This document shows positions 26,049 to 35,974 of a stretch of 39,712 nt of DNA, in pieces. The notes under the pieces were generated by a model. That model saw only the letters and a program-made list of their open reading frames with translations, was not told the DNA's origin and made no database searches. Each line of letters starts with the position of its first letter. The stretch's first letter is position 1. This DNA comes from Acidobacteriota bacterium. GTDB taxonomy: Bacteria; Acidobacteriota; JAAYUB01. The position numbers and the translations under genes are program-made. The DNA is taken from NCBI GenBank assembly GCA_029565065.1, contig JAKQOW010000072.1, positions 1 to 39,712 of the forward strand, read 5' to 3'.

Positions 26049-26807
26049 CTAACCGAATTTACCCACCAGGTACTCTTCGGTGCGCTTGTCCTGCGGCACG
26101 GTGAAGATTTTTTCGGTGGTATTGTACTCCACCAGCTCGCCCAGGTACATGAACGCCGTGTAATCGGACACGCGGCTGGCCTGGGCGATGTTGTGGGTGA
26201 CCAGGCAGATCGAGACGCTCTTCTTGAGCTCCTCCATCAGCTCCTCGATGAAGGCGGTCGCCTTCGGGTCCAGGGCGGAGGTGGGCTCGTCCAGGAGGAT
26301 GATCTCCGGGTTCATGGCCAGCGCCCGGGCGATGCACAGGCGCTGCTGCTGTCCGCCCGACAGGAATGTTCCCTTCTTGTGGAGGTGGTCCTTGACCTCC
26401 TCCCACAGGGCGGCCTTCCGGAGGGATTCCTCGACGATCCGGTCCGCCTCGCCCCGCTTCATCCGGATGCTGTTCAGCGTGTAGCCGGCGATGGCGTTTT
26501 CGAAGATGCTCATGGTGGGGAACGGGTTGGGGCGCTGGAAGACCATGCCGATCATGCGGCGGACCTCGGTGGGCTCCATGGCGTAGAGGTCCTTGTCCTT
26601 GAGGAACACCTTGTTTTCCACCCGGGCGCCGGGGATCAGCTCGTGCATCCGGTTCAGACAGCGGATCAGGGTGCTCTTGCCGCAGCCCGACGGGCCCATG
26701 ATGGCGGTGAGCCGCTTCTCCGGCACGGCCATGGTGACGCCCTTGAGCGCCAGCTGGCCGGCATAGTAGGCGTTGAGGTTTTCCGTCCTCAGAATTGGAT
26801 TTTCCAT
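26049..26807 (-). CDS. pstB: Phosphate ABC transporter ATPase PstB
   Basis: A 252-residue ATPase with Walker [10 protein letters not shown] (from residue 38), Q-loop in [13 protein letters not shown], signature [15 protein letters not shown], Walker [14 protein letters not shown] and the switch His in [10 protein letters not shown]. The ATG at 26807 overlaps the end of pstA by 19 bp. A longer reading up to 27257 is an out-of-frame shadow of pstA. Confidence 0.97.
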   Translation of the reverse strand: MENPILRTENLNAYYAGQLALKGVTMAVPEKRLTAIMGPSGCGKSTLIRCLNRMHELIPGARVENKVFLKDKDLYAMEPTEVRRMIGMVFQRPNPFPTMSIFENAIAGYTLNSIRMKRGEADRIVEESLRKAALWEEVKDHLHKKGTFLSGGQQQRLCIARALAMNPEIILLDEPTSALDPKATAFIEELMEELKKSVSICLVTHNIAQASRVSDYTAFMYLGELVEYNTTEKIFTVPQDKRTEEYLVGKFG

Positions 26808-27637
26808 CGCGTGATCACGACCCTTGAAATGATGTTGGTGGCGAGCACCAGCACGATCAGCACCACCGAGGCGCCCCAGGCCTGGGCCTGGAGATCCTGA
26901 TACGGGCTCATGGCGTAGGTGAAGATGGTCAGCGGCAACGAGCCCACCGGCTTGAGCGGGCTGAACTCCAGGAACCGGTTGCCGAAGGCGGTGAACAGGA
27001 GCGGCGCCGTTTCGCCGGCGATGCGCGACACGCCGAGCAGCACCGCCGACACGATCCCCGGCAGGCCGCACGGGATGATGACACGGAGCACGGTGCGGTA
27101 GTGGGGAACGCCGAGGGCCAGCGACGCCTCCTTGATGTGTGCCGGCACCAGCTTGAGCACCTCCTCGGTGCCGCGGACCACCAGTGGCAGCATCATGAGC
27201 GCCAGCGCCACGCCACCCGACAGGGCGGTGAACTTGCCCATCACCCGGACGAGCCACAGGTAGGCGATGATGCCGATGACCACCGACGGCATGCCCTGCA
27301 ACACGTCCACCGCCAGGCGGGTGAAGTAGGCCAGGCGGGACTTGCGCGCCTCCGCCAGGTACACTCCCGCGGCCACGCCGAGAGGCACCGCCATCGCCGC
27401 CGCCAGGCCGATGAGCATCAGCGAACCGATGATGGCGTTGGCGATTCCGCCGCCTGACTCGCCGGTGGCCCTGGGCATGCTGACCAGGAAGCTCCAGTCG
27501 ATCACCGGCAAGCCCATGCGGAACACGTCGATCAGGATGAGGAACAGCGGCAGCAGCGCGCCGAAGGCCAGGCCGTAGATCCCGGCGCGGAAGAGCCCGT
27601 TGACGAAGAGCCGTTGATGGAGCTTGGGTCCGCGCAT
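26789..27637 (-). CDS. pstA: Phosphate ABC transporter permease PstA
   Basis: A 282-residue inner-membrane permease with six spans. The coupling-loop motif [33 protein letters not shown] and the [14 protein letters not shown] segment ([16 protein letters not shown]) are typical of PstA. It begins two bases before the pstC stop region, indicating tight coupling, and overlaps pstB at its end. Confidence 0.96.
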   Translation of the reverse strand: MRGPKLHQRLFVNGLFRAGIYGLAFGALLPLFLILIDVFRMGLPVIDWSFLVSMPRATGESGGGIANAIIGSLMLIGLAAAMAVPLGVAAGVYLAEARKSRLAYFTRLAVDVLQGMPSVVIGIIAYLWLVRVMGKFTALSGGVALALMMLPLVVRGTEEVLKLVPAHIKEASLALGVPHYRTVLRVIIPCGLPGIVSAVLLGVSRIAGETAPLLFTAFGNRFLEFSPLKPVGSLPLTIFTYAMSPYQDLQAQAWGASVVLIVLVLATNIISRVVITRWKIQF

Positions 27638-27638
27638 G

Positions 27639-28535
27639 TCAGGCCTGCACCGTCATTTTTTTGATGATATAAGTGCCGATGAAATTGATCACCGTGGTCA
27701 CCAGGAACAGCACCAGGCCGACGCCCACGAGCGATGAATAATGGATGGTCGTGGTGGCCTCGGCCAGCTCGTTGGCGATGACGCTGGCCATGGTGTTGGC
27801 CGGCGCGAAGAGGTTGACGGGCATCTCGTTCGTGTTGCCGATGACCATGGTGACGGCCATGGTCTCGCCCAGCGCCCGGCCGAGCGACAGCAGGATGCCG
27901 GCGAAGATGCCCGAGCGGGCGTACGGGACGATGACCGAGCGGACCACCTCGTAGCGGGTGGCGCCGAACGAGTAGGCCGCCTCCTTGAGGTCGCGCGGGA
28001 CCAGCTCGAGGACCTCGCGGGCGATTGCAGCGGTGTTGGGGATGATCATGACCGCGAGCACCAGCGCGGCGGTGAGCACGCCCACGCCGTACGGCATGAT
28101 CTCAATGCCCAGGCGCTGCCCGAGGGGCATCAGTTGCATTTCCGCCTCTCGGACCCATGGCACCAGCACCATCAGACCCCAGTAGCCGAAGATGACCGAG
28201 GGGACGGCGGCGATGAGGTCCACCAGGCTCTTGAACACGTTGGACAGCCACCCGCCCCGCAGGAACTCGCCGAGCAGGATGGCCATGGACAGCGACAGCG
28301 GCAGCGACAGCGCCAGCGCCAGGAACGACGTGGCCAGCGTGCCGGCCAGGAACGGCAGGGCTCCGAATTCGTCGGTAACCGGGTTCCAGTGGCTGCTCCA
28401 CAGGAACCCGGGACCGAAATGGCGCAGAGTGGGAAGGGCGCTCCAGAACAGGGTGATGGAGATCACCAGCACGTTCAGCCCGACCAGCCAGGCCGCCAGC
28501 CGCACCAGATTCCGGAACAGCCTCTCCCGCCTCAT
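27639..28535 (-). CDS. pstC: Phosphate ABC transporter permease PstC
   Basis: A 298-residue permease, partner of PstA. It shows LPLSLSMAILLGEF, the conserved IAAVPSVIFGYWGL, the coupling loop EAAYSFGATRYEVVRSVIVPYARSGIFAGILLSLGRALGETMAVTMVIG and a C-terminal span. It lies 16 bp after pstS and ends one base before the pstA start codon. Confidence 0.96.
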   Translation of the reverse strand: MRRERLFRNLVRLAAWLVGLNVLVISITLFWSALPTLRHFGPGFLWSSHWNPVTDEFGALPFLAGTLATSFLALALSLPLSLSMAILLGEFLRGGWLSNVFKSLVDLIAAVPSVIFGYWGLMVLVPWVREAEMQLMPLGQRLGIEIMPYGVGVLTAALVLAVMIIPNTAAIAREVLELVPRDLKEAAYSFGATRYEVVRSVIVPYARSGIFAGILLSLGRALGETMAVTMVIGNTNEMPVNLFAPANTMASVIANELAEATTTIHYSSLVGVGLVLFLVTTVINFIGTYIIKKMTVQA

Positions 28536-28551
28536 GCGCGCGCTCCGCCGC

Positions 28552-29592
28552 CTACTTCAGGATGGGCTGGCCGTTGAAGGTCATGGACTTGATGATCTTC
28601 TCGGCTTTGGCCTTGACTTCGTTGGACAGGGGGGAGTACAGCAACTCGGCGCAGTACTTCTGTCCCTCATGGGTCATCCACCAGAGCAGCTTGGCCATGG
28701 CCTTCCCCTTGCCGGCGGTGCGGCCGCCGTACGCCTGCTCCCGGTAGACCAGGATCCAGGTGAAGGCGCTGATGGGGTAGCCGTCCTTGGCGTCGGTATC
28801 GGTGATGGAGACGCGGGTGTCGTCGGGCATGGAGGCCCCGGCCGCCAGCGACACGCTCTTGATGGACGGGACGATGAAGTTGCCGGCGCGGTTCTTGACG
28901 ACGGTGTACGGCAGGTTGTTCTTCTTGGCGTAGGAGAGCTCCACGTAACCCACGGCGCCCTTCATCTGCTGCACCAGGCCCGCAACGCCGGGGTTGCCCT
29001 TGCCGCCGAGGCCCAGCGGCCACTTGACCGCGGTGCCGGCGCCGACTTTATCCTTCCACTCGGGGCTGACCTTGCTCAGGTAGTCGGTGAAGACGAACGT
29101 GGTGCCGCTGCCGTCGGAGCGGTGCACCACCACAATGGGATCGCCCGGGAGCTGCACGCCGGGATTCAGCCCGGTGATCCGGGAATCGTTCCAGCTCTTG
29201 ATCTGGCCGAGGAAGATGCCGGCGATGACGTCGGGGGTCATCTTGAGTTGGGGCTTGCCCGGCAGATTGTAGGTGACCACCACCGCGCCCATGGCGGTGG
29301 GGATGTGGAGCAGCGGGTTGTCGGGGGACTTGGCCAGTTGCTCGGGGGTCAGGAAGGCGTCGGTGCCGCCGAAGTCGACGGTCTTGCCCAGGATCTGCTG
29401 GATGCCGCCGCCGGAGCCGATGCCCTGGTAATTCACCTTGTTGCCGGTCTGGCTGTAGTAGACGTCGAACATCTTGGAGTAAAGCGGCTCGGGGAAGGTG
29501 GCCCCGGCGCCTAGCAGCTCCTCGGCCGCCAGGACTACGCCGCCGAGGCACAGGACCGCCAGGATGGTCAGGATCGTCGCCGATATTTTCAT
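28552..29592 (-). CDS. pstS: Periplasmic phosphate-binding protein PstS
   Basis: A 346-residue binding protein with a signal peptide (SATILTILAVLCLGGVVLAAEE). The phosphate-contacting loops are visible: GAGATFPEPLY at the mature N-terminus, GIGSGGGIQQI, DFGGTDAFL and HRSDGSGTTFVFTDYLS. There is no lipobox, so it is soluble. AGGAGG precedes the ATG. Its position behind a strong hairpin fits the usual high expression of the binding protein. Confidence 0.97.
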   Translation of the reverse strand: MKISATILTILAVLCLGGVVLAAEELLGAGATFPEPLYSKMFDVYYSQTGNKVNYQGIGSGGGIQQILGKTVDFGGTDAFLTPEQLAKSPDNPLLHIPTAMGAVVVTYNLPGKPQLKMTPDVIAGIFLGQIKSWNDSRITGLNPGVQLPGDPIVVVHRSDGSGTTFVFTDYLSKVSPEWKDKVGAGTAVKWPLGLGGKGNPGVAGLVQQMKGAVGYVELSYAKKNNLPYTVVKNRAGNFIVPSIKSVSLAAGASMPDDTRVSITDTDAKDGYPISAFTWILVYREQAYGGRTAGKGKAMAKLLWWMTHEGQKYCAELLYSPLSNEVKAKAEKIIKSMTFNGQPILK

Positions 29593-29618
29593 GATTCCTC
29601 CTCTTTGATTTCGTGATC

Positions 29619-29658
29619 ATGCAAACCGGGCGGCCTCCGAGGTTCGCCCGGTTTGCAT
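29619..29658 (-). promoter_or_regulatory. Long perfect hairpin between porin and pstS
   Basis: ATGCAAACCGGGCG (29619-29632) and CGCCCGGTTTGCAT (29645-29658) form a perfect 14-bp stem around a 12-nt loop, starting at the last base of the porin stop codon. There is no T-run downstream, so it is more likely an mRNA-stabilising or processing element, or a partial attenuator, than a full terminator. Confidence 0.8.
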
Positions 29659-30923
29659 CAGAACTTGTACTCGAGGTCGATATGGAGCCGGTTCCACTCG
29701 TCGGAACCGACGATTTTGTCAGTCATCCAGAACGACACGCCGAGGGTGAGGGGATCGAAGATGTTGTACTTGAACTTCAGCTCGGAGCCCTTCCGGTTGT
29801 TGTGGCCGAAGTCGGAGTCGCTGAAGGCGCCCACCACGGAGTTGGCCTCGATGTGGGCGTAGCGGTAGGCCATCGACCAATCCTGCTGTTTCTTGTTTTG
29901 GCCGATCTGCCCGCCCACACTCCAGGCGGTATCCTGGTCGCCGTAGGGGCCCTCGGCGCCGGTGTTGACGGCGTAGTCCACGAAGAACTCAAGCGGGTAC
30001 CTCGCGTCATAGGTGACCTTGCCCAGCACCTCGAAGATGTTGAAGTCCACGGCGTCCAGGGTAGTCACGTTGTTGACGGTGCGGGTGGTGTTGCCGTTGG
30101 CATACTTGTAGTTGGTGTCATATCGGACGTAGTCGTAATACGCCAGTGAAATCGAGGCGCCGAACCGGTCCATCCGGGCGTTCACGCCGCCCTGGTAGGC
30201 CAGGGCGTAGGCGTCCTTGCCGGAGCCGTTCTCCTTGATCAGGAGCTGGCCGAAGGTGAAGGACGGCTCCACGCCCCCAAAGTCGTACTTCACCGTCTGG
30301 TAGAAGCCTTCGGGATTCAGGTCGGTGTCCCAGATCATGGGGGTGGAGAGATACGGGTTGGCGGTCCGCCCGCCGCCGAAGGTGAAGAAGTGCCCCTCGA
30401 TGTCGGGCGTCCAGGTAATGTACGCCTGGTCGAGCCAGATGCCCTTCTTATCGAAACTGTCGGTAAGGGTCTGGTTGGTCGATGTGGCGCCCGCTTCGGA
30501 GCCGGAGGCGAGCTGCAGATAGCCGGTCACGCCCCAGCCGACATTTTTGGTGACCTTGAACCGGCCGCGCAGGCGGAAGCGGTTGCGGTCCTGGGTGGCC
30601 TCGCTGTCGTAGTAGGTCCCCTCGTAGCGAACCCGAACGTCGCCGCCAAATTTCCAACCGGCCAGGTTGTGGGCCTTGGTTTCCTTCGCCACCTCCTTCT
30701 GGGCGGTTTCCAGCGCGGTCTTCTTGATCTCATTCGTGGTCTCTGCTTTCTGTTCCTCCATCGCCTTTTTCATCTCTTCCAGCATGGCCTGCTGGGCGGC
30801 GATCTGCTCCTCCATCTTCCGGATCTTCGCGGCCATCTCCTCGGCGGAATCGGACCGGGCCCAGGCGGGCGCAGCCGTTAGGGCCAGCAGCGCCGCCGCC
30901 AGAATGACACGCAGCAGTCTCAT
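29658..30923 (-). CDS. Outer-membrane porin linked to phosphate uptake
   Basis: About 421 residues: signal peptide (ending near APAWA), a coiled-coil region (about 27-82, rich in Glu, Met, Lys) and a beta-barrel with alternating aromatic strands ending in LHIDLEYKF with the terminal Phe required for outer-membrane insertion. The coiled coil resembles the periplasmic trimerisation region of OprP/OprO-type and putative porins. The ATG at 30923 follows AAGGAG. Its position at the head of the pst-pho operon suggests phosphate or polyphosphate entry, though anion selectivity cannot be read from the sequence. Confidence 0.85.
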   Translation of the reverse strand: MRLLRVILAAALLALTAAPAWARSDSAEEMAAKIRKMEEQIAAQQAMLEEMKKAMEEQKAETTNEIKKTALETAQKEVAKETKAHNLAGWKFGGDVRVRYEGTYYDSEATQDRNRFRLRGRFKVTKNVGWGVTGYLQLASGSEAGATSTNQTLTDSFDKKGIWLDQAYITWTPDIEGHFFTFGGGRTANPYLSTPMIWDTDLNPEGFYQTVKYDFGGVEPSFTFGQLLIKENGSGKDAYALAYQGGVNARMDRFGASISLAYYDYVRYDTNYKYANGNTTRTVNNVTTLDAVDFNIFEVLGKVTYDARYPLEFFVDYAVNTGAEGPYGDQDTAWSVGGQIGQNKKQQDWSMAYRYAHIEANSVVGAFSDSDFGHNNRKGSELKFKYNIFDPLTLGVSFWMTDKIVGSDEWNRLHIDLEYKF

Positions 30924-31051
30924 GGTGATAACTCCTTGAAAGGGATTTGAGTGTTCAGGCACTCTTTGCTCCGGCGCGCGCATTCTGGCCTGGGATCGTA
31001 AGTTTCAGATGAGGATTAAACCAACTTGAGGACAGGATATGATGAGGGTAC

Positions 31052-31068
31052 GGTTAAGAACCGATTAA
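31052..31068 (-). promoter_or_regulatory. Candidate PhoB/PhoP box upstream of the porin-pst operon
   Basis: On the minus strand TTAATC and TTAACC are direct repeats with an 11-bp period (hexamers separated by 5 bp), the arrangement of PhoP/PhoB half-sites. A weak -10-like CATATC follows about 10 bp downstream. The site lies about 130 bp before the porin ATG in a 253-bp gap. Confidence 0.5.
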
Positions 31069-31176
31069 GAAAGATGACATCCGGCGGCGGGATGGACTGA
31101 GGCAGACCCGGCCGGCGGGCAGCCGGTCCGGGTCTGGGGAAATTCAGGTCTGCGGGGGATGGAGTGCCGGGCGCCG

Positions 31177-32205
31177 TCACCGCGCGGGTGGCGGACCGAA
31201 CAGGTACGACGTGGGGAAGAGTTCGTTGCTGGAGAACGAGCCGTCACGCTGGGTGGGCTGGCCCATCGTCGGGGTCAGCACCAGGTTCCACTCGCCCAGT
31301 CCCTCGAAAAAGTGATAGCCGTAGCGGTAGGTGGTCGTTTCCCGCTCCGCGGGCATGGCATCGCCCTGCTGCTGACCGGCCTTGTTGCGCAGGATGCGCC
31401 GGGCGGTGCGGGGCGTGACGGTGAGGGTGTCGCCGGCGACGCGGTAGACGCCCGTTTCCTCGTGGAACCAGTACTCCTGGTACTTGTTCATGGACCAGAA
31501 CTCGCGCGTGAAGGCGTACGTGCCGTCCGCGTTGAATACATATGACCAGCGCGTGTAGCCCTGATTGCCGATCTTGGCGATCTCTGCGGCCGACGGGTTG
31601 TAGCCCCAGTTGGAATAGGAGGCCACCGACTTGTACCACTCCCGGCCGGTGAGAGGAACCTGGCCGCCCGCGCCGGCCGGCGCAGCGGCCACCGTCATCG
31701 CGGGGGCGGCCTGAGGCGGCGGTTCGCGCAGCTGAATGCTTCCGAGGAACGCATCCACCTTCGGCTGGAAGCGCTGGTCGCTGAGGTTCACCATCACGGA
31801 CACCTTGACGCCGTGGCCGCTGAACACGGCCAGCATGGACACAAAGCCCTGCGTCCCCTCGGCGTGGACGGGGGCGCTGCCCATGGTCAGCTTCCAGCCG
31901 CCGTCGAGGTTGGCGGTCTCGGTGTTGAGCTCGCCGAGCACGCGGTAGCGCCGGGCCACCAGGTCGTCCCACTCGGCGGCGAAATCGCGGGCGGCGTCGC
32001 CGCTGCCGGGGGCGCTGCGGTAAACCGCGAATTGGAGGAACGCGTTGCCGGCCGTTTCGGTGAAGCCCACGTGGTCGTTCCCGCTGCTGCGCTGGCCGGC
32101 CGGCGTGGCGAACGTTACGAGGTCGAACGTCTCGGCCAGGGCCGGCGAAGCGGGCGTGAGGACCACGAGGGCACCTGCTATCAGAAAATACACGAACTGT
32201 CTCAT
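31177..32205 (-). CDS. Secreted protein of unknown family
   Basis: About 342 residues. The signal peptide ends at SPALA-ETF (about residue 24). The first domain (25-165) is followed by a Pro/Ala linker (about 165-185) and a second aromatic-rich domain (about 190-340) with GTYAFTREFWSMNKYQEYWFHEETGVYRVAGDTLTVTP, resembling a lipocalin-like or stress-response beta-barrel in which a polypeptide reports on its cost or output. No enzyme motif is visible. The ATG at 32205 has GGAG six bases upstream. It has no clear link to its neighbours. Confidence 0.75.
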   Translation of the reverse strand: MRQFVYFLIAGALVVLTPASPALAETFDLVTFATPAGQRSSGNDHVGFTETAGNAFLQFAVYRSAPGSGDAARDFAAEWDDLVARRYRVLGELNTETANLDGGWKLTMGSAPVHAEGTQGFVSMLAVFSGHGVKVSVMVNLSDQRFQPKVDAFLGSIQLREPPPQAAPAMTVAAAPAGAGGQVPLTGREWYKSVASYSNWGYNPSAAEIAKIGNQGYTRWSYVFNADGTYAFTREFWSMNKYQEYWFHEETGVYRVAGDTLTVTPRTARRILRNKAGQQQGDAMPAERETTTYRYGYHFFEGLGEWNLVLTPTMGQPTQRDGSFSSNELFPTSYLFGPPPAR

Positions 32206-32473
32206 GGGGCGCTCCAATCGGGAGATTTCAAACAAAATCCAATTGTTGCGATTAGAGGATCGCCGGACGGCGGCGGATTCACGGAAACAGATGGGCGGCG
32301 TTCGAAGGGAGCTCAGCTGGGGGAAGGGAGAGCGATGCCGGAAGGGGTGCCCTGAAACGGTCGGCGCGCAACGGGCGCGCTGCCGGCGGGCATGGCCCGC
32401 CGATCCATGAGACGGCGGAACTCCGGCGGCGGATCGCCGGGGTCATCACACGGATCGATCGCGGATGTTCGCT

Positions 32474-33325
32474 TCAGAGCCGGTTCGTGTTGAAGGTGTC
32501 GCCCCGGTTCATGTCGCCGGTCTCGTAGCCAAGCCGGAACCAGCGGGCGCGCTGTTCGGACGTGCCGTGGGTGAAGGAATCCGGCACGACGTAGCCCTGG
32601 CCGGCCTGCTGCAGGCGGTCGTCACCGATGGCCGCGGCGGCGTTGAGGGCCTCCTCCAGGTCGCCCGACTCGAGCATGCCCCGCATCTTCTGGGTGTGGT
32701 GGGCCCAGACGCCGGCCAGGAAATCGGCCTGCAGCTCGAGCCGTACCGAGAGCTGGTTGGCCTGCTCCTTGCTGACGCGCTGCTGGGCCTCATGCACCTT
32801 TTCGAGGATGCCCAGTTGGTTCTGCACGTGGTGGCCGATCTCGTGGGCGATCACGTAGGCCTGGGCGAAATCCCCGGGGGCGCCGAAGCGGTCCTGCAGG
32901 TCCTGGTAGAACTGCAAATCGATGTACACTTTCTGGTCGGCGGGGCAGTAGAAAGGCCCCGTGGCCGAACCGGCGATGCCGCAAGCCGACTGAACCTGGC
33001 CGGTAAAGAGAACCAGCTTGGGAACCTGGTAGGCCATCCCCTCCCGCTGGAACTGGTCCACCCAGACATCCTCGGTGCTGGCCAGGACCACCGAGACGAA
33101 TTCGGCCAGCTTGTCTTCTTCCGGATTGGTGCCTACCTGGCCGCTCGGGTCGCTCGACATGGACGTGGTGCCCACCTGCTGCAGCAACTGCATGGGATCG
33201 GCGCCCATGAGCAGGGCGATCACGATGAGCGCGATGCCGCCCAGGCCGCCGATGGCCAGCCCCGCCGGCCGCACGCCGCGCCGGTCCTCCACGTTGTCGC
33301 TGCGCCGTTCGCCTCTCCACCGCAT
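32474..33325 (-). CDS. YpfJ-family neutral zinc metallopeptidase
   Basis: A 283-residue protein with an N-terminal membrane anchor (about 22-42) and a metallopeptidase domain with the zinc motif HEIGHHVQNQLG (His161, Glu162, His165), preceded by FYCPADQKVYIDLQFY, characteristic of the putative neutral zinc metallopeptidase family (YpfJ). The downstream ELQADFLAGVWAHH segment supplies the third ligand acid. The catalytic domain should be periplasmic. GGAGG precedes the ATG. The substrate is unknown. Confidence 0.93.
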   Translation of the reverse strand: MRWRGERRSDNVEDRRGVRPAGLAIGGLGGIALIVIALLMGADPMQLLQQVGTTSMSSDPSGQVGTNPEEDKLAEFVSVVLASTEDVWVDQFQREGMAYQVPKLVLFTGQVQSACGIAGSATGPFYCPADQKVYIDLQFYQDLQDRFGAPGDFAQAYVIAHEIGHHVQNQLGILEKVHEAQQRVSKEQANQLSVRLELQADFLAGVWAHHTQKMRGMLESGDLEEALNAAAAIGDDRLQQAGQGYVVPDSFTHGTSEQRARWFRLGYETGDMNRGDTFNTNRL

Positions 33326-33458
33326 CGTCCACCTCCAGTCGCGATATTCCTGACAGCCAATCAGGTGCCAGCCATCATTGTACTCTAAAACACCCGGCCT
33401 GTCTTCGGGCGATGCCGGAACGGGCAGTCGGGCCGTCCGTCCGCCCGGTGGCCGCCGA

Positions 33459-34487
33459 TTAGAGGAAGGCGGTGCCGAGGGTGAAGTAGACGAGGATGGT
33501 GGTGATGTCGGCCAGGGCCAGGGTGAGCGGACCGGCGGCGATCTTCGGATCGAGACGCAGCGAGTGCAGGAGCGATGGCACGCTGAGCCCGTACAGGCAG
33601 GCCGCCGCCAGCGACAGGCCGATGCTGGCGCCGATCACCAGAGCCTGCGCCGATGCGCCCCAGCCGGCCCAGACGATGCCCGCCACCGCACCGCCGCAGC
33701 CGAGGCCGAGCAGCACCGCGGTGGCCAGCTCCCGGGCGGCGGTGGCGGCATACCAGCGCCAGGTGGGGCGGATGAAGCGCAGCGACTGGATGGCGATGGT
33801 CATGGACTGGATGCTCACGCTCTCGGCCAGGGCCAGCACCAGGGTCAGGAAAAAGGCCAGGATCAGCGCCCGGGCCAGGGTGTCGGCGAACGCGCTGGCC
33901 AGCCAGGCGCAGAGCGTGCCGCTGAAGATGGTGGCGAGCAGCCACGGGAAGCGGATCGCGAACGCCGCCGGCGCGCCGGCGCGGCGCAGCTGGCTGATGC
34001 GGAAACCGATGGACTCGAACGCCTCATCCACCTGAGCCCGCGCGGCGATGTCCTCGATTTCGTGGGCGAACAGATCGATGTCCACCACGCCCACAAGCCG
34101 CCGCGCGGCGTCCACCACCGGCAAAGCCAGATAGCGGTGCGTGTGAAAGTACTCGCACGCGTCCAGGACGGTGGCGGTGTCGGGAATCGCCACCACCCGG
34201 TCGATGGCCAGGTCGCCGATGACCGCGTCCAGCGGCGCCGTGAGCAGGCGGCGCACCGGCAGGACGCCGGTCAGGCGGTCCTCCGCGTCCAGGATGTAAA
34301 AGTAGACGATTCGCTCGCCGAGGACCTGCGACCGGATGGCGTCCATGGCCTGGGCCACGGTCATCTCCCGGCGCAGCGTGGCGAAGTCCCGGCGGGCGTG
34401 CCGCACCACCGGGTCGTGTGGATGGCCGCCGCCCTCCTTCTGCGGTTCAGTTGTCTTCTCACGACGACGAAACCAGCTGTTCCACAT
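33459..34487 (-). CDS. CBS-domain MgtE-like divalent cation transporter
   Basis: About 342 residues: two CBS domains (about 40-165) followed by five membrane spans (about 195-342) with the MgtE-like helix ALAESVSIQSMTIAIQSL and the C-terminal ADITTILVYFTLGTAFL. The N-terminal MgtE-N superhelix is missing or reduced to about 40 residues, so magnesium gating may differ from classical MgtE. The start at 34487 follows AGGAGG at a slightly long spacing; a longer reading to 34655 lacks support. No magnesium riboswitch is apparent upstream. Confidence 0.85.
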   Translation of the reverse strand: MWNSWFRRREKTTEPQKEGGGHPHDPVVRHARRDFATLRREMTVAQAMDAIRSQVLGERIVYFYILDAEDRLTGVLPVRRLLTAPLDAVIGDLAIDRVVAIPDTATVLDACEYFHTHRYLALPVVDAARRLVGVVDIDLFAHEIEDIAARAQVDEAFESIGFRISQLRRAGAPAAFAIRFPWLLATIFSGTLCAWLASAFADTLARALILAFFLTLVLALAESVSIQSMTIAIQSLRFIRPTWRWYAATAARELATAVLLGLGCGGAVAGIVWAGWGASAQALVIGASIGLSLAAACLYGLSVPSLLHSLRLDPKIAAGPLTLALADITTILVYFTLGTAFL

Positions 34488-34815
34488 GCGCTTCCGCACC
34501 TCCTGTCTCGCGATGGGCCAGGCCCGGTCCCGCCCGGATCCGGGGGACATCCGGTCGATCAAAAAGCCAATCCGACGCTGATGACTGCGCTCCCTGAAGG
34601 ACAATCGGAGAGGCGGCCACATTGTAGCCGATCTCAACAGGTCGCCGGCCATCAAATTCTGTCATCAGGCAATCCACCGGCCCGGCAGCTCACGGCGGGC
34701 ATGGAACAGCAGCGCGTTTGGGCGCGATCTGGTACAATTCTATCTGTCGCACGACGTCATCCGCCGTTTCGAATGCGGATGCCGCTCATGCGTCAACCGT
34801 CATCGGAGGCTTCCC
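34488..34815. other. Divergent intergenic region, no gene seen
   Basis: This 328-bp gap separates the MgtE-like gene (minus) and the DUF481 gene (plus). A TACAAT at 34733-34738 could be a -10 box for the plus-strand gene, but no good -35 precedes it. No repeats or RNA structures were recognised. Confidence 0.6.
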
Positions 34816-35877
34816 ATGAAACGAATCGTGCTGATTCTGATTGCTGCCGCCGCGCTGGCCGGCGCCGCATCCGCGGACGTCGTCACCCTGGCGAACGGCG
34901 ACCGGATCACCGGCGCCATCGTCAAAGCCGACGCCACGGCGCTGACGCTGAAAACCAAGGCCATGGGCGACGTCACCATCGCCATGGCGGAGATCGTCAC
35001 CATCCAGTCCGACCAGCCGCTGTACCTGGGGCTGTCCGACGGGCAGACCGTGGCGGGGACCGTGGCGACGGCGGGCGCCGACCTCCAGGTCGCCACGAAG
35101 GAGACCGGCACGGTGACCCTGAGCCGCTCCGCCCTCCAGACCATCCGCAACGAAGCCGAGCAGGCCTTGCACCTGGCTGAGGCGGAACGCTACCGCAACC
35201 CGGGCCTGCTGGACTTGTGGAGCGGATTTGCCGACGCCGGCCTGAGCCTCGCGTCCGGCAACACCGACACCCTCACCTTCACCCTGGGCGCCAACGCCGT
35301 CCGCGAGACCCGGCGGGACAAGACCTCCCTTTACATTGGCTCGCTTTACAGCCGGTCGGAGGTGGGGGGCGAGAGCCAGACGACGGCCAAGGCGGTCAAC
35401 GGCGGGGCGCGCTACGACATCTTTCTGTCGGACCGCTTCAGCGTGTTCGGGATCACGGACCTGGAGTACGACGCGTTCCAGCAGCTCGACCTGCGGCTGG
35501 TCCTGGGCGGCGGTGCCGGCTACTACCTCGTCAAGAACGACGTCACCCGATTCCAGGTGTTCGGCGGCGGCAACCTGAACAAGGAATACTTCTTCGTGGA
35601 CCCCGACCGCACCACGGGCGAGCTGATGCTGGGCCAGAACTACGCCACCAAGCTGGCGGGGCGGTTCGGTTTCACCGAGAGCTTCGTCGTCTTCCCGAAC
35701 CTGAGCGAGACGGGCGAGTACCGCTTCGTCTTCAGCGCCGCGGCGGTGACCACCCTCAACAAGTGGCTGGACTGGCACCTGACGCTGACCGACCGCTACA
35801 ACAGCTACCCGGCCGCGGGCGCCGAGAGCAACGACGTCCTGCTGACCACCGGCGTGCGGTTCAACTTCAAGCGATGA
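34816..35877 (+). CDS. DUF481 outer-membrane protein (YdiY-like)
   Basis: A 353-residue protein with a signal peptide (LILIAAAALAGAASA), an N-terminal beta-rich region with two DRITGxI/GQTVAGTV-type units (20-115), and a C-terminal DUF481 barrel (about 130-353) with GFADAGLSLASGNTDT at its start and VRFNFKR at its end. The family is related to the salt-induced outer-membrane protein YdiY. GGAGG precedes the ATG. The C45 gene follows 97 bp downstream. Confidence 0.9.
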   Translation: MKRIVLILIAAAALAGAASADVVTLANGDRITGAIVKADATALTLKTKAMGDVTIAMAEIVTIQSDQPLYLGLSDGQTVAGTVATAGADLQVATKETGTVTLSRSALQTIRNEAEQALHLAEAERYRNPGLLDLWSGFADAGLSLASGNTDTLTFTLGANAVRETRRDKTSLYIGSLYSRSEVGGESQTTAKAVNGGARYDIFLSDRFSVFGITDLEYDAFQQLDLRLVLGGGAGYYLVKNDVTRFQVFGGGNLNKEYFFVDPDRTTGELMLGQNYATKLAGRFGFTESFVVFPNLSETGEYRFVFSAAAVTTLNKWLDWHLTLTDRYNSYPAAGAESNDVLLTTGVRFNFKR

Positions 35878-35974
35878 TCCCCGGCCGGAACGGCGCGGCG
35901 GTTGTCTCATTGTCCGTCGCGCTGCGGCTGGGGGTGATGCCCGGGACGAAATCCTGCTGAGATCGGAGGCGCTC

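Noticed and set aside
26808..27257. N-terminal extension of PstB by 150 residues
   Set aside because: The extra sequence is an out-of-frame reading of pstA; the true start is the ATG at 26807.
34488..34815. Magnesium riboswitch upstream of the MgtE-like gene
   Set aside because: No conserved M-box helices could be traced in the leader.
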